This document shows, one piece after another, positions 18,544 to 27,687 of a DNA stretch of 64,000 nucleotides. Location of the stretch: contig NZ_GL397067.1 of the NCBI RefSeq assembly GCF_000146325.1, forward strand, positions 1,167,660 to 1,231,659. The letters run 5' to 3'. The DNA is from Pediococcus acidilactici DSM 20284 (GTDB lineage: Bacteria > Bacillota > Bacilli > Lactobacillales > Lactobacillaceae). Position 1 is the stretch's first letter. Each line of letters starts with the position of its first letter. Below the pieces are notes generated by a model. That model was not told where the DNA came from. It did not search any database and worked only from the letters and a program-made list of their open reading frames with translations. The translations under genes and the position numbers were made by a program.

Positions 18544-20895
18544 CTAACGCTGCCAAAAGCCATTAACCGCTTTCTTTAGGTCAAAAATCGAACTGATTTG
18601 GCGATAATTGCTCCAATGTTTCGGAAATAGCTTTAAGTACCGATAACCCGCAAAACGTTGATCCATGAGTACCACGTTTCCCCGATCACGTTTTGTCCGG
18701 ATTAACCGCCCCGCCGCCTGCAAAACATGATTCATTCCCGGCAACTGATAGGCGTATTCGAATCCGTGGCCGTTTTTTTCGTCGAAATAATCTCGCAATA
18801 AATTCCGTTCCACGTTTAGTCCAGGCAACCCTACGCTAACAATTCCAACCCCAATCAATTGTTCGTCAGTTAAATCAATTCCTTCCGAAAAGATTCCGCC
18901 TAATACAGCAAAGCCTACCAAGGTTGTTGCCGACGGGGTCCGAAATTTATCCAGAAATGCCGTTCGGTCTTCTGGGGACATTTGGTTATTTTGCTGTTCA
19001 ACCTGCACTTCTGGGCGAAGTACACGAAAGGCACTGGCAATCTGGTCTAAATACGCGTACGACGGGCAAAAAATCAGGTAATTTCCCGCTTTAGCGCTTA
19101 CTAACATATCAATTGAAGCGACAATTTGCGGCAGACTTTCCTCGCGGTTGGCAAACCGGGTGTCAATGTAATCGGTAATCAAGATATTTTGCTGTCGTTG
19201 CTCAAACGGCGAGTCCATCCGCAAGGATAAAGCATCGCTACTACCCAAGGTTTCCTGGTAGTAATCAACCGGACTTAAGGTAGCCGAAAAAAAGACCGCC
19301 CCACGTCCCTTCTTGAGTGAAGCATCAAGGTACGGACTGGGATCCAGGATTTGTTCCTGTACGTTAATTCCGACTTCCGTTTTTTTAATGATGATTCGGT
19401 AACTTTCGTCATAATATTCAGCAATCTTCAAATAGACGCTGCACGCGAAGAATACCGACAAAATCTGGTCCGTTAAGTCCCCATCCGGCTGCTTAGGCAA
19501 CCATTCCCGCACCGCTTCGTTGAACTTCAGCATTACGTTTTCCAACGGTCCTAACGGTTGGTAGTCGACTAAGGCTTCTTTATTTTCCTTTTCAAATGTA
19601 TTTTGAATGATTGTTAGTTCGTTGCCGAGCCGGTTTAACCAGCGCTTAACCGTCGAAGAGTCAACGTCGTGACCACTAGTTTCAAAAAGCTCTTGGGCTT
19701 TCACCACTTGGTCAGTGTTAATTTCTGCCGAATACATCTCGCGCGAACGGGATACCAAGTTGTGCGCTTCGTCGATTAAAAAGAAATTCCCCTTATCCAC
19801 GTTAGAGAAGTAACGTTGCAAATATACCCGAGGATCAAACAGGTAGTTGTAATCTCCAATAATCAGATCACAAAAAAGCGACAAATCTAGCGAGAATTCA
19901 AACGGGTCCAACGTATGCTTCTTTGCATACTTTTGGATAACTTCCTTGGTTAATTGATTTTCGTGCTCTAGTACGTCTTGAATCCCATCCTTTACGCGAT
20001 CATAGTACCCCAGCATGTAGGGATTATTTTCCGGATTAACCCCCACCTCTTCTGGAAAAATAATCTTATCTTTAGCCGTTAACGTAATACTTTTTAACTT
20101 CAAGCCACCTTCAGCCATCAGTTCAAGGGCCTCTTCAGCAACGTGCTGGGTGCTTTGTTTAGCAGTTAGGTAAAAGATTCGTTCCATCTTTGCTTCTCCA
20201 ATTGCCTTGATGCTGGGGAAAAGCGTCGAAATGGTTTTACCAGTTCCGGTCGGTGCCTCCACGAATAGCCGTTGTTCCGTGAGGATGGTTTTATAGACTG
20301 CTACCGCCAGCTCCCGTTGTCCAGCCCGATATTCGGAAAACGGGAAAGCTAGTTTTTGGGCAGACTGGTTTCGCACACTTCGCCAATCTCGCTGCCACCG
20401 GACCCATTCTTGGTATTCGTTGATCAATTCGTCAAAGAATTCACTCAGTTCCTGACGACTAAACGTTTGTTGTTGTTCCAACACGTCGTCGGTAGGTCGC
20501 TGATAATAGGTCAACTGAATCGTCACTTGCTCATAATCTAAGTCCTGACTAAGGATGGCACCATAAACTTTCGCCTGGCTCCAATATAGCGTCTTCGTGT
20601 TTTCACTAAGTTCATCGTACGTTGGGTCGGAAGTTTTAATTTCTTCGATAAAAAGTTCATCACCAATCACCACTCCATCAGCCCGTCCTTCGACGGTAAG
20701 TTCCGTCCCAGCAACCTCAACGACCCGTTTGACCGCGTATTCTTTTTCGTAGTCTGCGCCCCGCTTTTTTTGCAGCCGTCGGTGAATCTGCGCACCTTTT
20801 AACGCCGTATTTTGGCTATTTGCCGTGGGATTTAGGTCCCCGCTTCGCAAAATAAATTCTACTAACTGACGAATCCCGATTTTTGTTGGTACCAT
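18544..20895 (-). CDS. DinG/XPD-type helicase with N-terminal PD-(D/E)XK nuclease-like domain, Fe-S ligands absent
   Basis: A 783-residue superfamily 2 DNA helicase. The N-terminal domain (about 1-150) shows a nuclease core with Asp73 (GRADG) and Glu85-x-Lys87 (IEEIK). The helicase part has Walker A TGTGKT (216-221), DEAH (375-378) and a C-terminal motif VI-like QAAGRLIRTKRDRG. In relatives a 4Fe-4S cluster is held by cysteines between Walker A and DEAH; here the equivalent stretch 276-331 reads DKIIFPEEVGVNPENNPY and HTLDPFEFS with none of these cysteines. Probably used in DNA repair. Single-gene unit with GGGAGA at the start. Confidence 0.9.
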   Translation of the reverse strand: MVPTKIGIRQLVEFILRSGDLNPTANSQNTALKGAQIHRRLQKKRGADYEKEYAVKRVVEVAGTELTVEGRADGVVIGDELFIEEIKTSDPTYDELSENTKTLYWSQAKVYGAILSQDLDYEQVTIQLTYYQRPTDDVLEQQQTFSRQELSEFFDELINEYQEWVRWQRDWRSVRNQSAQKLAFPFSEYRAGQRELAVAVYKTILTEQRLFVEAPTGTGKTISTLFPSIKAIGEAKMERIFYLTAKQSTQHVAEEALELMAEGGLKLKSITLTAKDKIIFPEEVGVNPENNPYMLGYYDRVKDGIQDVLEHENQLTKEVIQKYAKKHTLDPFEFSLDLSLFCDLIIGDYNYLFDPRVYLQRYFSNVDKGNFFLIDEAHNLVSRSREMYSAEINTDQVVKAQELFETSGHDVDSSTVKRWLNRLGNELTIIQNTFEKENKEALVDYQPLGPLENVMLKFNEAVREWLPKQPDGDLTDQILSVFFACSVYLKIAEYYDESYRIIIKKTEVGINVQEQILDPSPYLDASLKKGRGAVFFSATLSPVDYYQETLGSSDALSLRMDSPFEQRQQNILITDYIDTRFANREESLPQIVASIDMLVSAKAGNYLIFCPSYAYLDQIASAFRVLRPEVQVEQQNNQMSPEDRTAFLDKFRTPSATTLVGFAVLGGIFSEGIDLTDEQLIGVGIVSVGLPGLNVERNLLRDYFDEKNGHGFEYAYQLPGMNHVLQAAGRLIRTKRDRGNVVLMDQRFAGYRYLKLFPKHWSNYRQISSIFDLKKAVNGFWQR

Positions 20896-20980
20896 TACAT
20901 TCTCCCGCTAATTTTCTCAAAAAAAATTTTTCGTTCCTCACTAACGTATTTACCTACGAAACCAATTTAGGAGGAATTTT

Positions 20981-21541
20981 ATGAATTACAGATCAATCCT
21001 TTTTACTACCGCAATTGCGACGATGGGTGCATTTTCTTTGGGTCACTCCCCAGTTTCTGCACATAGCTTACCAGCTAATTCACCGCTATTAACGGCCTCT
21101 ATTTCAGAAACTCCGCAGCCCAAAGTCTCCCAGTCATTTTCCGCTGCGTCGGCTGCCCCAGCGGCTTTCAATCAACTCGAAACAGTTTTGAATCAGCACC
21201 TCGGACAACCCTTTGCGTGGAGCGCAACCGGTCCGACCGCCTTTGACTGTTCTGGGCTAACTCAATTTGCTTTTCGCCAAGCGCTGGGGCTGAACTTAAA
21301 CCGGACTGCGGAACAGCAATTCCAACAAGCGCAACGTATTGACGCCACAGCGGTACGTCCCGGCGACTTAGTTTTCTTTTCCTACAACCATGGTCAAACC
21401 ATTGATCACGTAGGCATCGTGGTTAATGGCAACCATTTGATGATTGACGCCCAAAATCGTGGGGTGATCCGAGAAAGCTATGCCACACCTTGGTGGCAAC
21501 CGTTTATCGCCGGATACGGGCGCGTTTTAACCAACCAATAA
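20981..21541 (+). CDS. Secreted NlpC/P60 cell-wall hydrolase
   Basis: A 186-residue exported endopeptidase expected to cut the gamma-D-Glu to diamino acid bond in peptidoglycan stems. Signal peptide (about 1-27, cleavage after VSA), a Ser/Ala/Pro linker, then the catalytic domain with Cys90 in FDCSGL, His143 in DHVGIV and a polar third residue near MIDAQNRG. No LysM or SH3 wall-binding domain is present. TAGGAGGA precedes the ATG. Followed by a long hairpin at 21569-21632. Confidence 0.92.
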   Translation: MNYRSILFTTAIATMGAFSLGHSPVSAHSLPANSPLLTASISETPQPKVSQSFSAASAAPAAFNQLETVLNQHLGQPFAWSATGPTAFDCSGLTQFAFRQALGLNLNRTAEQQFQQAQRIDATAVRPGDLVFFSYNHGQTIDHVGIVVNGNHLMIDAQNRGVIRESYATPWWQPFIAGYGRVLTNQ

Positions 21542-21568
21542 ACATTTACAGCACCCTTCGCGGTAATT

Positions 21569-21632
21569 TAAAGGGACTGGGGAAATAGACATCTTGATCG
21601 CCAAGATGCCTAAAAAGTTCCCCAGTCCCTTT
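21569..21632. terminator. Long hairpin between nlpC-type gene and the RacA-like gene
   Basis: Outer arms AAAGGGACTGGGGAA and TTCCCCAGTCCCTTT enclose a second perfect stem CATCTTG/CAAGATG (21590-21608). There is no long T-run on either strand, so it may be a weak bidirectional terminator or a structured element. Confidence 0.6.
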
Positions 21633-21747
21633 GTGCAGTATCGTTAAGTACATCAATTGAAATTCAGAATTCGATCAAAGCGCGTTTGCATGACCCGCTT
21701 CTGAGTTAACTTCAACATGTTTTAATATAATGAACCCACCTTAAATT

Positions 21748-22284
21748 TTAACCAAAGTGGCGTTTCCACCAACCTTTTTTAGGTTGTTCTAAGGCCTTTT
21801 GGTTCTTTTCTACTAAGTCATCAATTTTCTTAGCTAACTTAGCGTTTTCTTCGTGATAGCTTTGGTTTTGCTCAACAACTTTGGTTAGCAGTTTTTTAAG
21901 GTCTGCCATGTCCTGGCTTTGAGCCGTGATGAAGCGTTTCATCGACTCGTCCATCACCATTGGAACACTATCGCCTTCAACTTGATCCTGTTCATCTTCA
22001 ACTTCTTCATCGTCCTCGTCGCTAGAAGATGAAACTCCCAAAGTTGCTTGAACAGCTTGTTTAAGGGTGTTTTTTTCACCCAAAAGTTCGTTCATCTTTT
22101 CTAAAATCTGAATGTCTTCTTCAGAGTAAATGCGTCGTCCACGACCATCATGTTGGAATTTATGGCCGCTACGTTCCATTTCCTTTGCCCAGTTACCTAA
22201 CGTGGCAAGGCTTCCGATCCGTTCGATTTTTTCAACGACGTCCGAACCAGTTGCATATTCATCTGCTTCAATATCTTTTGCCAT
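21748..22284 (-). CDS. MerR-like HTH plus coiled-coil protein (RacA-like)
   Basis: A 178-residue protein. Residues about 10-70 look like a MerR-type winged helix (GSDVVEKIERIGSLATLGNW, then RRIYSEEDIQILEKMNELL). A strongly acidic linker (about 88-108) leads into a coiled coil (about 115-165) and a basic Trp-containing tail KKGWWKRHFG that could touch the membrane. The layout recalls the chromosome-anchoring protein RacA, but that assignment is inference. The ATG at 22282-22284 was preferred over an upstream GTG because GGGTGA then serves as ribosome site. Confidence 0.65.
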   Translation of the reverse strand: MAKDIEADEYATGSDVVEKIERIGSLATLGNWAKEMERSGHKFQHDGRGRRIYSEEDIQILEKMNELLGEKNTLKQAVQATLGVSSSSDEDDEEVEDEQDQVEGDSVPMVMDESMKRFITAQSQDMADLKKLLTKVVEQNQSYHEENAKLAKKIDDLVEKNQKALEQPKKGWWKRHFG

Positions 22285-22490
22285 TATTTCACCCACTTTA
22301 ATGATTAATTTTACTACAAACTGAAGTACAATTCTAGTTCAAATAAGGCGATTTAATCGGGTTTGTTACTTCAGTGAACTTCAAAATTATTGCTTACTTC
22401 ATTCGACAAACCTATTTTACTCCCGTACTGGTTTCCCAACAATCTATGTTAGAATGACTAATTGAGTGAACACAATAATCGAGGTAATTT

Positions 22491-23963
22491 ATGAATAACA
22501 AGAAAAATTTTAAAACATCTAAATCACGTTCGCAATCCCGAACGAATAGCAAACAAAATAATCGTCACTACTACCATAATCCCAAGAGTGCACAACAAAT
22601 TGCTGAAGGTCAGGTAATTCCGTTGAAGATTAAACGACTTGGTATCAATGGTGAAGGAATCGGTTACTACCAGCGGACAATTTGCTTCATTAAGGGCGCG
22701 CTTCCTGGTGAAAAGGTGCTTGCCACCATCACTGAAGTGCATCCACGCTACCTTACCGGTGTCTTACATCAAATTAAAAAGGCGAGTCCCGACCGGGTAA
22801 CGCCGATCGACGCCTATGCCGATGAAGTCGGCGGCTTCGAACTGGAACACCTTGCTTACCCTGCCCAGCTAGAATTTAAGCGCGACGTCATTCGCCAAGC
22901 GCTAACTAAGTTCCGGCCCGCGGGTTATCAAGATTACGAGCTGCGGCCCACCATCGGGATGGACGACCCGGTGGCCTACCGCAACAAAGCGCAGTTCCAA
23001 ATCCGGCGGCTGGCTGACGGCCGAATTGGTGCAGGACTTTATAAGGAAGGTACCCATGAACTCGTTGACCTCGCAACTTGCAGCGTCCAGCATCCGTTAA
23101 CCATGAAAATTATTCGGGCGGCGGTCGCCCTATTCACCAAGTACGACGTTGATATTTATGACGAACATCATAACGAGGGTGAATTAAAAACATTGGTGGT
23201 GCGGGTTGCCCAAGCTACCCAGGAAACTCAAGTTGTTTTCATCACTAATACAACCCAACTATCACACGCAACGGAAATCATTGACGAGTTAAGTACCCAA
23301 TTTCCAGAGATTGTTTCCTTCATGCAAAACATCAATCCTGGACGGCAATCTTTAATTTGGGGTGACCAGACCGTAAAGCTTCGCGGACAAGATACGATTC
23401 GCGAAGAACTTGACGGATTGTCCTTCAATTTATCTGCACGGGCATTCTTCCAGTTGAATCCCCAACAGACCGTTACTTTATACGATGAAGCTCGAAAAGC
23501 GTTATCGATCACTCCAAACTCACGAATTGTGGACGCCTATTCTGGAGTGGGAACAATCGGTTTATCCCTAGCTAGTGAGGCAAAAGAAATTCGGGGGATG
23601 GACACGATTGCTGACGCGATTACTGATGCAAACGAAAATGCCCGGCTTAACAGCATTACTAACACTCGTTATGAAGTCGGTTCTGCCGAAAAATTGTTAC
23701 CTAAATGGTTGAAGGAGGGCTTTCAACCTGATGGAATTGTTGTTGACCCACCCCGCGTTGGTTTAGACCGGCGGTTAATCGACGCCATTTTAAAATCAGC
23801 ACCCAAACACTTTGCGTACGTTTCCTGCAACCCATCCACTCTGGCACGCGACCTAGTTCCACTAGTGAAGAAGTACCGGGTGGAATATATTCAATCAATC
23901 GATATGTTCCCCCAAACTGCTCGAGTAGAGGCAGTTGTAAAGCTAACGTTGCGTAACGCATAA
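22491..23963 (+). CDS. rlmD: 23S rRNA (uracil-5-)-methyltransferase, RlmCD type
   Basis: Makes 5-methyluridine in 23S rRNA. 490 residues: a long basic Asn/Lys/Ser start (1-38), a TRAM RNA-binding domain (about 39-97), then the SAM methyltransferase with VDAYSGVGTIGLSLA, VVDPPRVGLD and catalytic Cys446 in YVSCNPSTLARD. The CGGC cluster motif found in many relatives reads VGGF here (113-116), so the Fe-S cluster is probably lost. Whether it modifies one or two uridines cannot be seen. Single-gene unit. Confidence 0.92.
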   Translation: MNNKKNFKTSKSRSQSRTNSKQNNRHYYHNPKSAQQIAEGQVIPLKIKRLGINGEGIGYYQRTICFIKGALPGEKVLATITEVHPRYLTGVLHQIKKASPDRVTPIDAYADEVGGFELEHLAYPAQLEFKRDVIRQALTKFRPAGYQDYELRPTIGMDDPVAYRNKAQFQIRRLADGRIGAGLYKEGTHELVDLATCSVQHPLTMKIIRAAVALFTKYDVDIYDEHHNEGELKTLVVRVAQATQETQVVFITNTTQLSHATEIIDELSTQFPEIVSFMQNINPGRQSLIWGDQTVKLRGQDTIREELDGLSFNLSARAFFQLNPQQTVTLYDEARKALSITPNSRIVDAYSGVGTIGLSLASEAKEIRGMDTIADAITDANENARLNSITNTRYEVGSAEKLLPKWLKEGFQPDGIVVDPPRVGLDRRLIDAILKSAPKHFAYVSCNPSTLARDLVPLVKKYRVEYIQSIDMFPQTARVEAVVKLTLRNA

Positions 23964-23974
23964 TCAAATGAAGC

Positions 23975-24095
23975 TGGGGAAAACCAAAGAACTGCTTTTC
24001 CAGGATGAAAAGATCCTTAAAAAGTTATTTTGGTGTTTGGCCTTCAACAGAACCAAAACGTGCGCCAAAAGACAGTTTGCCCCACTCCCTAAATA
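23975..24095 (-). repeat. Dispersed repeat, copy E (lacks the main palindrome)
   Basis: Reverse orientation: CCAGGATGAAAAGATCCTTA, AAAAAGTTATTTTGGTGTTT, CAACAGAACCAAAACGTGCG, CCAAAAGACAGTTTGCCCCA. It ends before the long hairpin. It lies between the convergent rlmCD and response regulator genes. Confidence 0.75.
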
Positions 24096-24104
24096 AATAC
24101 GTTA

Positions 24105-24162
24105 AAAACCCAAGGAATTTTCTAGAGCTTCAACTACTGGCTCAATTCCTTGGGTCTTTTTA
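24105..24162. terminator. Bidirectional terminator between rlmCD and the DesR-like gene
   Basis: Arms AAACCCAAGGAATT and AATTCCTTGGGTCTT with TTTTTAT after it on the plus strand and a T-run on the minus strand. It touches the stop codon of the regulator gene. Confidence 0.8.
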
Positions 24163-24765
24163 TATCCATCGATTATTCTGGGCAAGTTCGACTGCTTCAA
24201 GCCGATTTCGAACCCCTAGCTTACTAAAAATTGCCGATAAGTAATTACGAATCGTCCCTTCACTCAAAAAAAGCTGTTGAGCAATTTCCTTGGTCGGCAT
24301 CCCGCTGGCGGCCACCTTTAAAACTTCGGTCTCACGCTTCGTTAGCGGACTTTGTTCCGTAGATAAAACACTTTGCACGAGTGCCGGATCGTAAATGATT
24401 TTTCCCGTCATCACTTGATTAATCGCCCCAATTAATTCTTCACTCGGGCTATCCTTTAATAGGTACGCAGCCACTTGGGCTTGAACCGCCTGTTCAAAAT
24501 ACGTTTGCCGAGCAAAGGTGGTTAAAATCACCACGCGCGTGGGCAACTTTTCTTCGTGAATTCGTTGCGCAACTGCTAGTCCAGTTAGCCGCGGCATTTC
24601 AATATCTAAAATAGCCACGTCAGGAGATTGTTTTTGAATCATCTCCCAGGCCATCTGCCCGTCACTGGCTGTCCCAACGACTTTTAAATTATCTTCTAAA
24701 TCTAATAACTGGCTTAGCGCCGAGTTCAGCATGCTTTGATCCTCAGCTAAAAATAGCGTAATCAT
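24160..24765 (-). CDS. DesR-like LuxR/NarL family response regulator
   Basis: A 201-residue regulator closely resembling DesR: receiver domain with FLAEDQSML, Asp54 in AILDIEMP and the LLKDSPSEEL stretch, then a LuxR-type HTH (about 138-195, TKRETEVLKVAASGMPTKEIAQQL). It starts 3 nt after the kinase gene ends, the last gene of a four-gene ABC/two-component operon. DesR in Bacillus controls a lipid desaturase; no desaturase is present, so the likely target is the operon's own transporter. Confidence 0.9.
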   Translation of the reverse strand: MITLFLAEDQSMLNSALSQLLDLEDNLKVVGTASDGQMAWEMIQKQSPDVAILDIEMPRLTGLAVAQRIHEEKLPTRVVILTTFARQTYFEQAVQAQVAAYLLKDSPSEELIGAINQVMTGKIIYDPALVQSVLSTEQSPLTKRETEVLKVAASGMPTKEIAQQLFLSEGTIRNYLSAIFSKLGVRNRLEAVELAQNNRWI

Positions 24766-24768
24766 AAT

Positions 24769-25869
24769 TTACTCCTTTGACAAATGAACTTGGACTAACG
24801 TTCCAATGGAATTGCTAAAAATCTGAAATTCACCATTTTGTTCTCGTACCCTTTGCAGCATCCCCGTAATTCCATTAGCATTCTCACGGGTCAACCGCTT
24901 GGCATGCCCATTATCCTGAACTTCAAGGTGATAATTTTCGCCAATCTGATTAAATTTAATCCAGACTTGAGAAGCTCGCGAATGCCGAATCACGTTGGTT
25001 ACGGCTTCTACAATTACCGCCGCTATGCAATTCTGAACTTCAGTCGGCCATTTACTAGCCGCTTCTTCGTGCTCCGTAAACATAAAAATACGTGCTTGAG
25101 CCAAGTTTTTACCCTGTTCCAACAAAACTTCGCTCAGGGTTTGCTGGTGCAAGTCGGCAACGATTTGACGAACCAGTTGAAGATTGGCGCGACTAGTTTT
25201 AGCAATGTCGCGAAGCTCATCGGGAACTCGTTCCGGGGCCTTCTCCAATAGTTTTTGAGCGAGCTCCGTTTTTACCGTAATCATGGAAAAACTCTGTCCC
25301 AAGGTGTCGTGTAAATCTCGGGCGATCCGGTCCCGTTCCCCTCGTCGAATTAAATTTTCCAGCCGGCGATTATTTTGGGACATTTGTTTTCGGATTTGGA
25401 CTGAACGGGCAAACCCGTACGACATTATTGGAGAAAGCACCGGAAAAATTAATCCTAGCGCATTTATAGTATATTCAACACCAGCTATCGGATTAGTTTG
25501 TACACTACGGATAATTCCGAGCCCCAAAAAAACGTAGTACGAAATTAAAAACCAACCAAAATAGCGCCGTGGCATCGTTGAAAGGATGAACGCAACTTGC
25601 CAAGCGGTGAAAATAATCATGTAAAAGTTAAATGAAAGTACGGCAAACGAGCCGGTAATTAGCAATTCCAGCGGAATCGTTACCCTCCGCCATTTAGGTA
25701 CCTCGGTAACCAATATGTAAACAATGAGAAACGCTCCCATCATCATCAGCCAAAAATAGTCCGTCCACGACCGGGCTGGTAAATAGAATGCCGCGCTAAA
25801 CGGCAAGTACATTAGCCAAATGTAGGTCTCCCACTTAATCTTTTTCAAAGTTTCCTTAAAACTACGCAT
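24769..25869 (-). CDS. DesK-like histidine kinase
   Basis: A 366-residue kinase with five to six N-terminal membrane segments (about 15-155) and no large extracellular domain, so it probably senses the membrane itself. The HisKA_3 helix carries RDRIARDLHDTLGQ with His187. The ATPase domain follows with EAVTNVIRHS and DNGHAKRLTRENANGITGM. Its start overlaps the permease stop by 8 nt, showing translational coupling. Confidence 0.9.
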   Translation of the reverse strand: MRSFKETLKKIKWETYIWLMYLPFSAAFYLPARSWTDYFWLMMMGAFLIVYILVTEVPKWRRVTIPLELLITGSFAVLSFNFYMIIFTAWQVAFILSTMPRRYFGWFLISYYVFLGLGIIRSVQTNPIAGVEYTINALGLIFPVLSPIMSYGFARSVQIRKQMSQNNRRLENLIRRGERDRIARDLHDTLGQSFSMITVKTELAQKLLEKAPERVPDELRDIAKTSRANLQLVRQIVADLHQQTLSEVLLEQGKNLAQARIFMFTEHEEAASKWPTEVQNCIAAVIVEAVTNVIRHSRASQVWIKFNQIGENYHLEVQDNGHAKRLTRENANGITGMLQRVREQNGEFQIFSNSIGTLVQVHLSKE

Positions 25870-26629
25870 TAATTGCTGAACTCCTCTTCGTAAATAATTG
25901 CGCCACCCCCGCGGTTACCAACGCCATAATTAAAATCCACTCGCTAATTCCCACTACGCTACTCCAGTTAATTTTAGCATGGTTGATCACTTGTCCAATC
26001 GTACGATTTAAAAAATACGTGGGCAAATGTCGCCCGATGTTTTGGACCCATTCTGGCATTGTTTCTAGAGGCCACCACAATCCGCTCACAATTGCCAAGG
26101 GAAAGGTTACTAAGTTCATTAACATTCCCAACGTTTCTTGGCGCTTAACGTTAGCTAGCAACCCGGCTAACAACATAATTGGAATTTGCCCCACTAAAAT
26201 TAATCCCAATAAAGTCAGCCATTGTACCGGATCTAAAGTAATTGCATTCAGATACGCCGCGACCGTTCCCAAAATCCCCATTGCCATGAAGTTTTTAAGC
26301 GTGTTCCACAATAAAAACGAAGCGTAATAATTGTCTAAGCGGTGGTGATTTAATTTCAAAAATACCGTCAATCCTTCATTACGATCCCGGATTAAAGCAG
26401 TAGACATCCCCATAAGCAAGGTAATCAACAAGCTGTACACCATCATACTTCCCAAATAACTACCGGCAAACTCACGGTTATTAGTTGCTGGATTCGTAAA
26501 TAATTTAGTGAATAGCCAGTAAAAAAAGGCTGGCATTCCCAGCGACATTATTAAAAACGAGGGATTGCGGAATACTAGCCGCTTTCCATCAAATTTCAAC
26601 TGCTCCCATAATTTATTCATGGCGGTCAT
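25862..26629 (-). CDS. ABC-2 type transporter permease
   Basis: A 255-residue membrane subunit with six predicted segments and the ABC-2 features LVGQIPIMLLAGLLANV and PLAIVSGLWWPLETMPEWVQ. It overlaps the ATPase gene by 17 nt at its start and the kinase gene at its end. With the ATPase it forms an exporter, arranged like yvfRSTU of Bacillus. Substrate unknown. Confidence 0.9.
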   Translation of the reverse strand: MTAMNKLWEQLKFDGKRLVFRNPSFLIMSLGMPAFFYWLFTKLFTNPATNNREFAGSYLGSMMVYSLLITLLMGMSTALIRDRNEGLTVFLKLNHHRLDNYYASFLLWNTLKNFMAMGILGTVAAYLNAITLDPVQWLTLLGLILVGQIPIMLLAGLLANVKRQETLGMLMNLVTFPLAIVSGLWWPLETMPEWVQNIGRHLPTYFLNRTIGQVINHAKINWSSVVGISEWILIMALVTAGVAQLFTKRSSAINA

Positions 26630-27494
26630 CCTCCTTGGTCATCGCGGTAAAAATGTTTTCTAACGAAGCGGCGGTGATTTTTACATTATTTAATTGGTTT
26701 AGCCACGGCGCCAAAGCCCGCAGTGTTTGATCACTATCCGTGGTGTCCAGCGTAACTTGCTGGCCCTTTACAAGCACCTGCTTTACGTTCGACAGCCCTT
26801 GGAAACGAGCTTTAGGAAGATTGGTTACAAAACTAATTTGACTAGTTAAGTAGCCTCGCTGAAGTTCAGCTAAAGTACCATTGAACTTAATTTTACCTGC
26901 TTTTAAAATCAAAATTCGGTCGGCAACTTCCTGAATTTCTGCCAAGTAATGGCTGGTAATTAAAACCGTCTTTCCCTGAACGCGCATTTGTTCAATTTTA
27001 CGCCCGAATATTTGTCGTGCGTTGACATCCATTCCCACGGTAGGTTCATCTAAAAATAGCAACTGTGCATTGCTAACCAACGTTAATCCAAAGGCTACTT
27101 TCCGCAACTGTCCACCCGACAACCGGCTTAAGGGGCGTTTTGCAAACGAGCTTAAGGCCAATTCTTCCATTACGTCAGCTACCGGGCGCGAATTACGATA
27201 TTGCGCAGCAGTAAGTTGTAATAAATCCCGTACGGTCACCCCCACAAGCTTCAGATTATTTTGAAACATCGTGTTCACTTCTGGTTTAGCCACCTTATTC
27301 CACTGAATTGCACCGCTTTGGGAATGCAAGATTCCCAATAACAATTTTAAAAGAGTGGTTTTTCCCGCACCGTTTTCGCCAATCAAGCCAATGATTTCTC
27401 CTGTGGGTATGGTTAAATTCACCCCGCGCAAAACCATTTTTGAACTATAATTGAACTTCAATTCGTGGACTTCCACGAGTGTCGTATTTTTCAT
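26613..27494 (-). CDS. ABC transporter ATP-binding protein
   Basis: A 293-residue ATPase for the exporter. Walker A GENGAGKT (39-46), signature LSGGQ (125-129), Walker B LLFLDEPTVGMD and switch His in ITSHYL are all intact. The C-terminal 80 residues are an extra domain typical of drug/peptide exporters. I chose the ATG at 27492-27494 because GGAGG lies 8 nt before it. First gene of the ATPase-permease-kinase-regulator operon. Confidence 0.92.
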   Translation of the reverse strand: MKNTTLVEVHELKFNYSSKMVLRGVNLTIPTGEIIGLIGENGAGKTTLLKLLLGILHSQSGAIQWNKVAKPEVNTMFQNNLKLVGVTVRDLLQLTAAQYRNSRPVADVMEELALSSFAKRPLSRLSGGQLRKVAFGLTLVSNAQLLFLDEPTVGMDVNARQIFGRKIEQMRVQGKTVLITSHYLAEIQEVADRILILKAGKIKFNGTLAELQRGYLTSQISFVTNLPKARFQGLSNVKQVLVKGQQVTLDTTDSDQTLRALAPWLNQLNNVKITAASLENIFTAMTKEDDRHE

Positions 27495-27551
27495 TAGCAG
27501 ATCCTCCATACTCCATATTCTAGGGAATTGCTGCCTCCTTATTCAGTACTA

Positions 27552-27581
27552 GATGTCACTACTTTGCCATGACATTTGTCA
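27552..27581 (-). promoter_or_regulatory. Possible regulator operator before the DesKR-like operon
   Basis: A dyad TGACATTTGTCA (27570-27581, arms TGACA/TGTCA) plus a second half-site ATGTCAC (27553-27559) lie 60-90 bp upstream of the ATPase start. Spaced dyads like this suit a NarL-type regulator; binding is inferred only. Confidence 0.35.
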
Positions 27582-27687
27582 CGTTTTATAAAAACTGTTT
27601 AAGTTTCCCGTTTGCCGGAGGTTTTTCGTCGACTTCTCGCAACCGACCCGGAATAATAGGAGAAAACATCCCAATATGGAGGATTTT

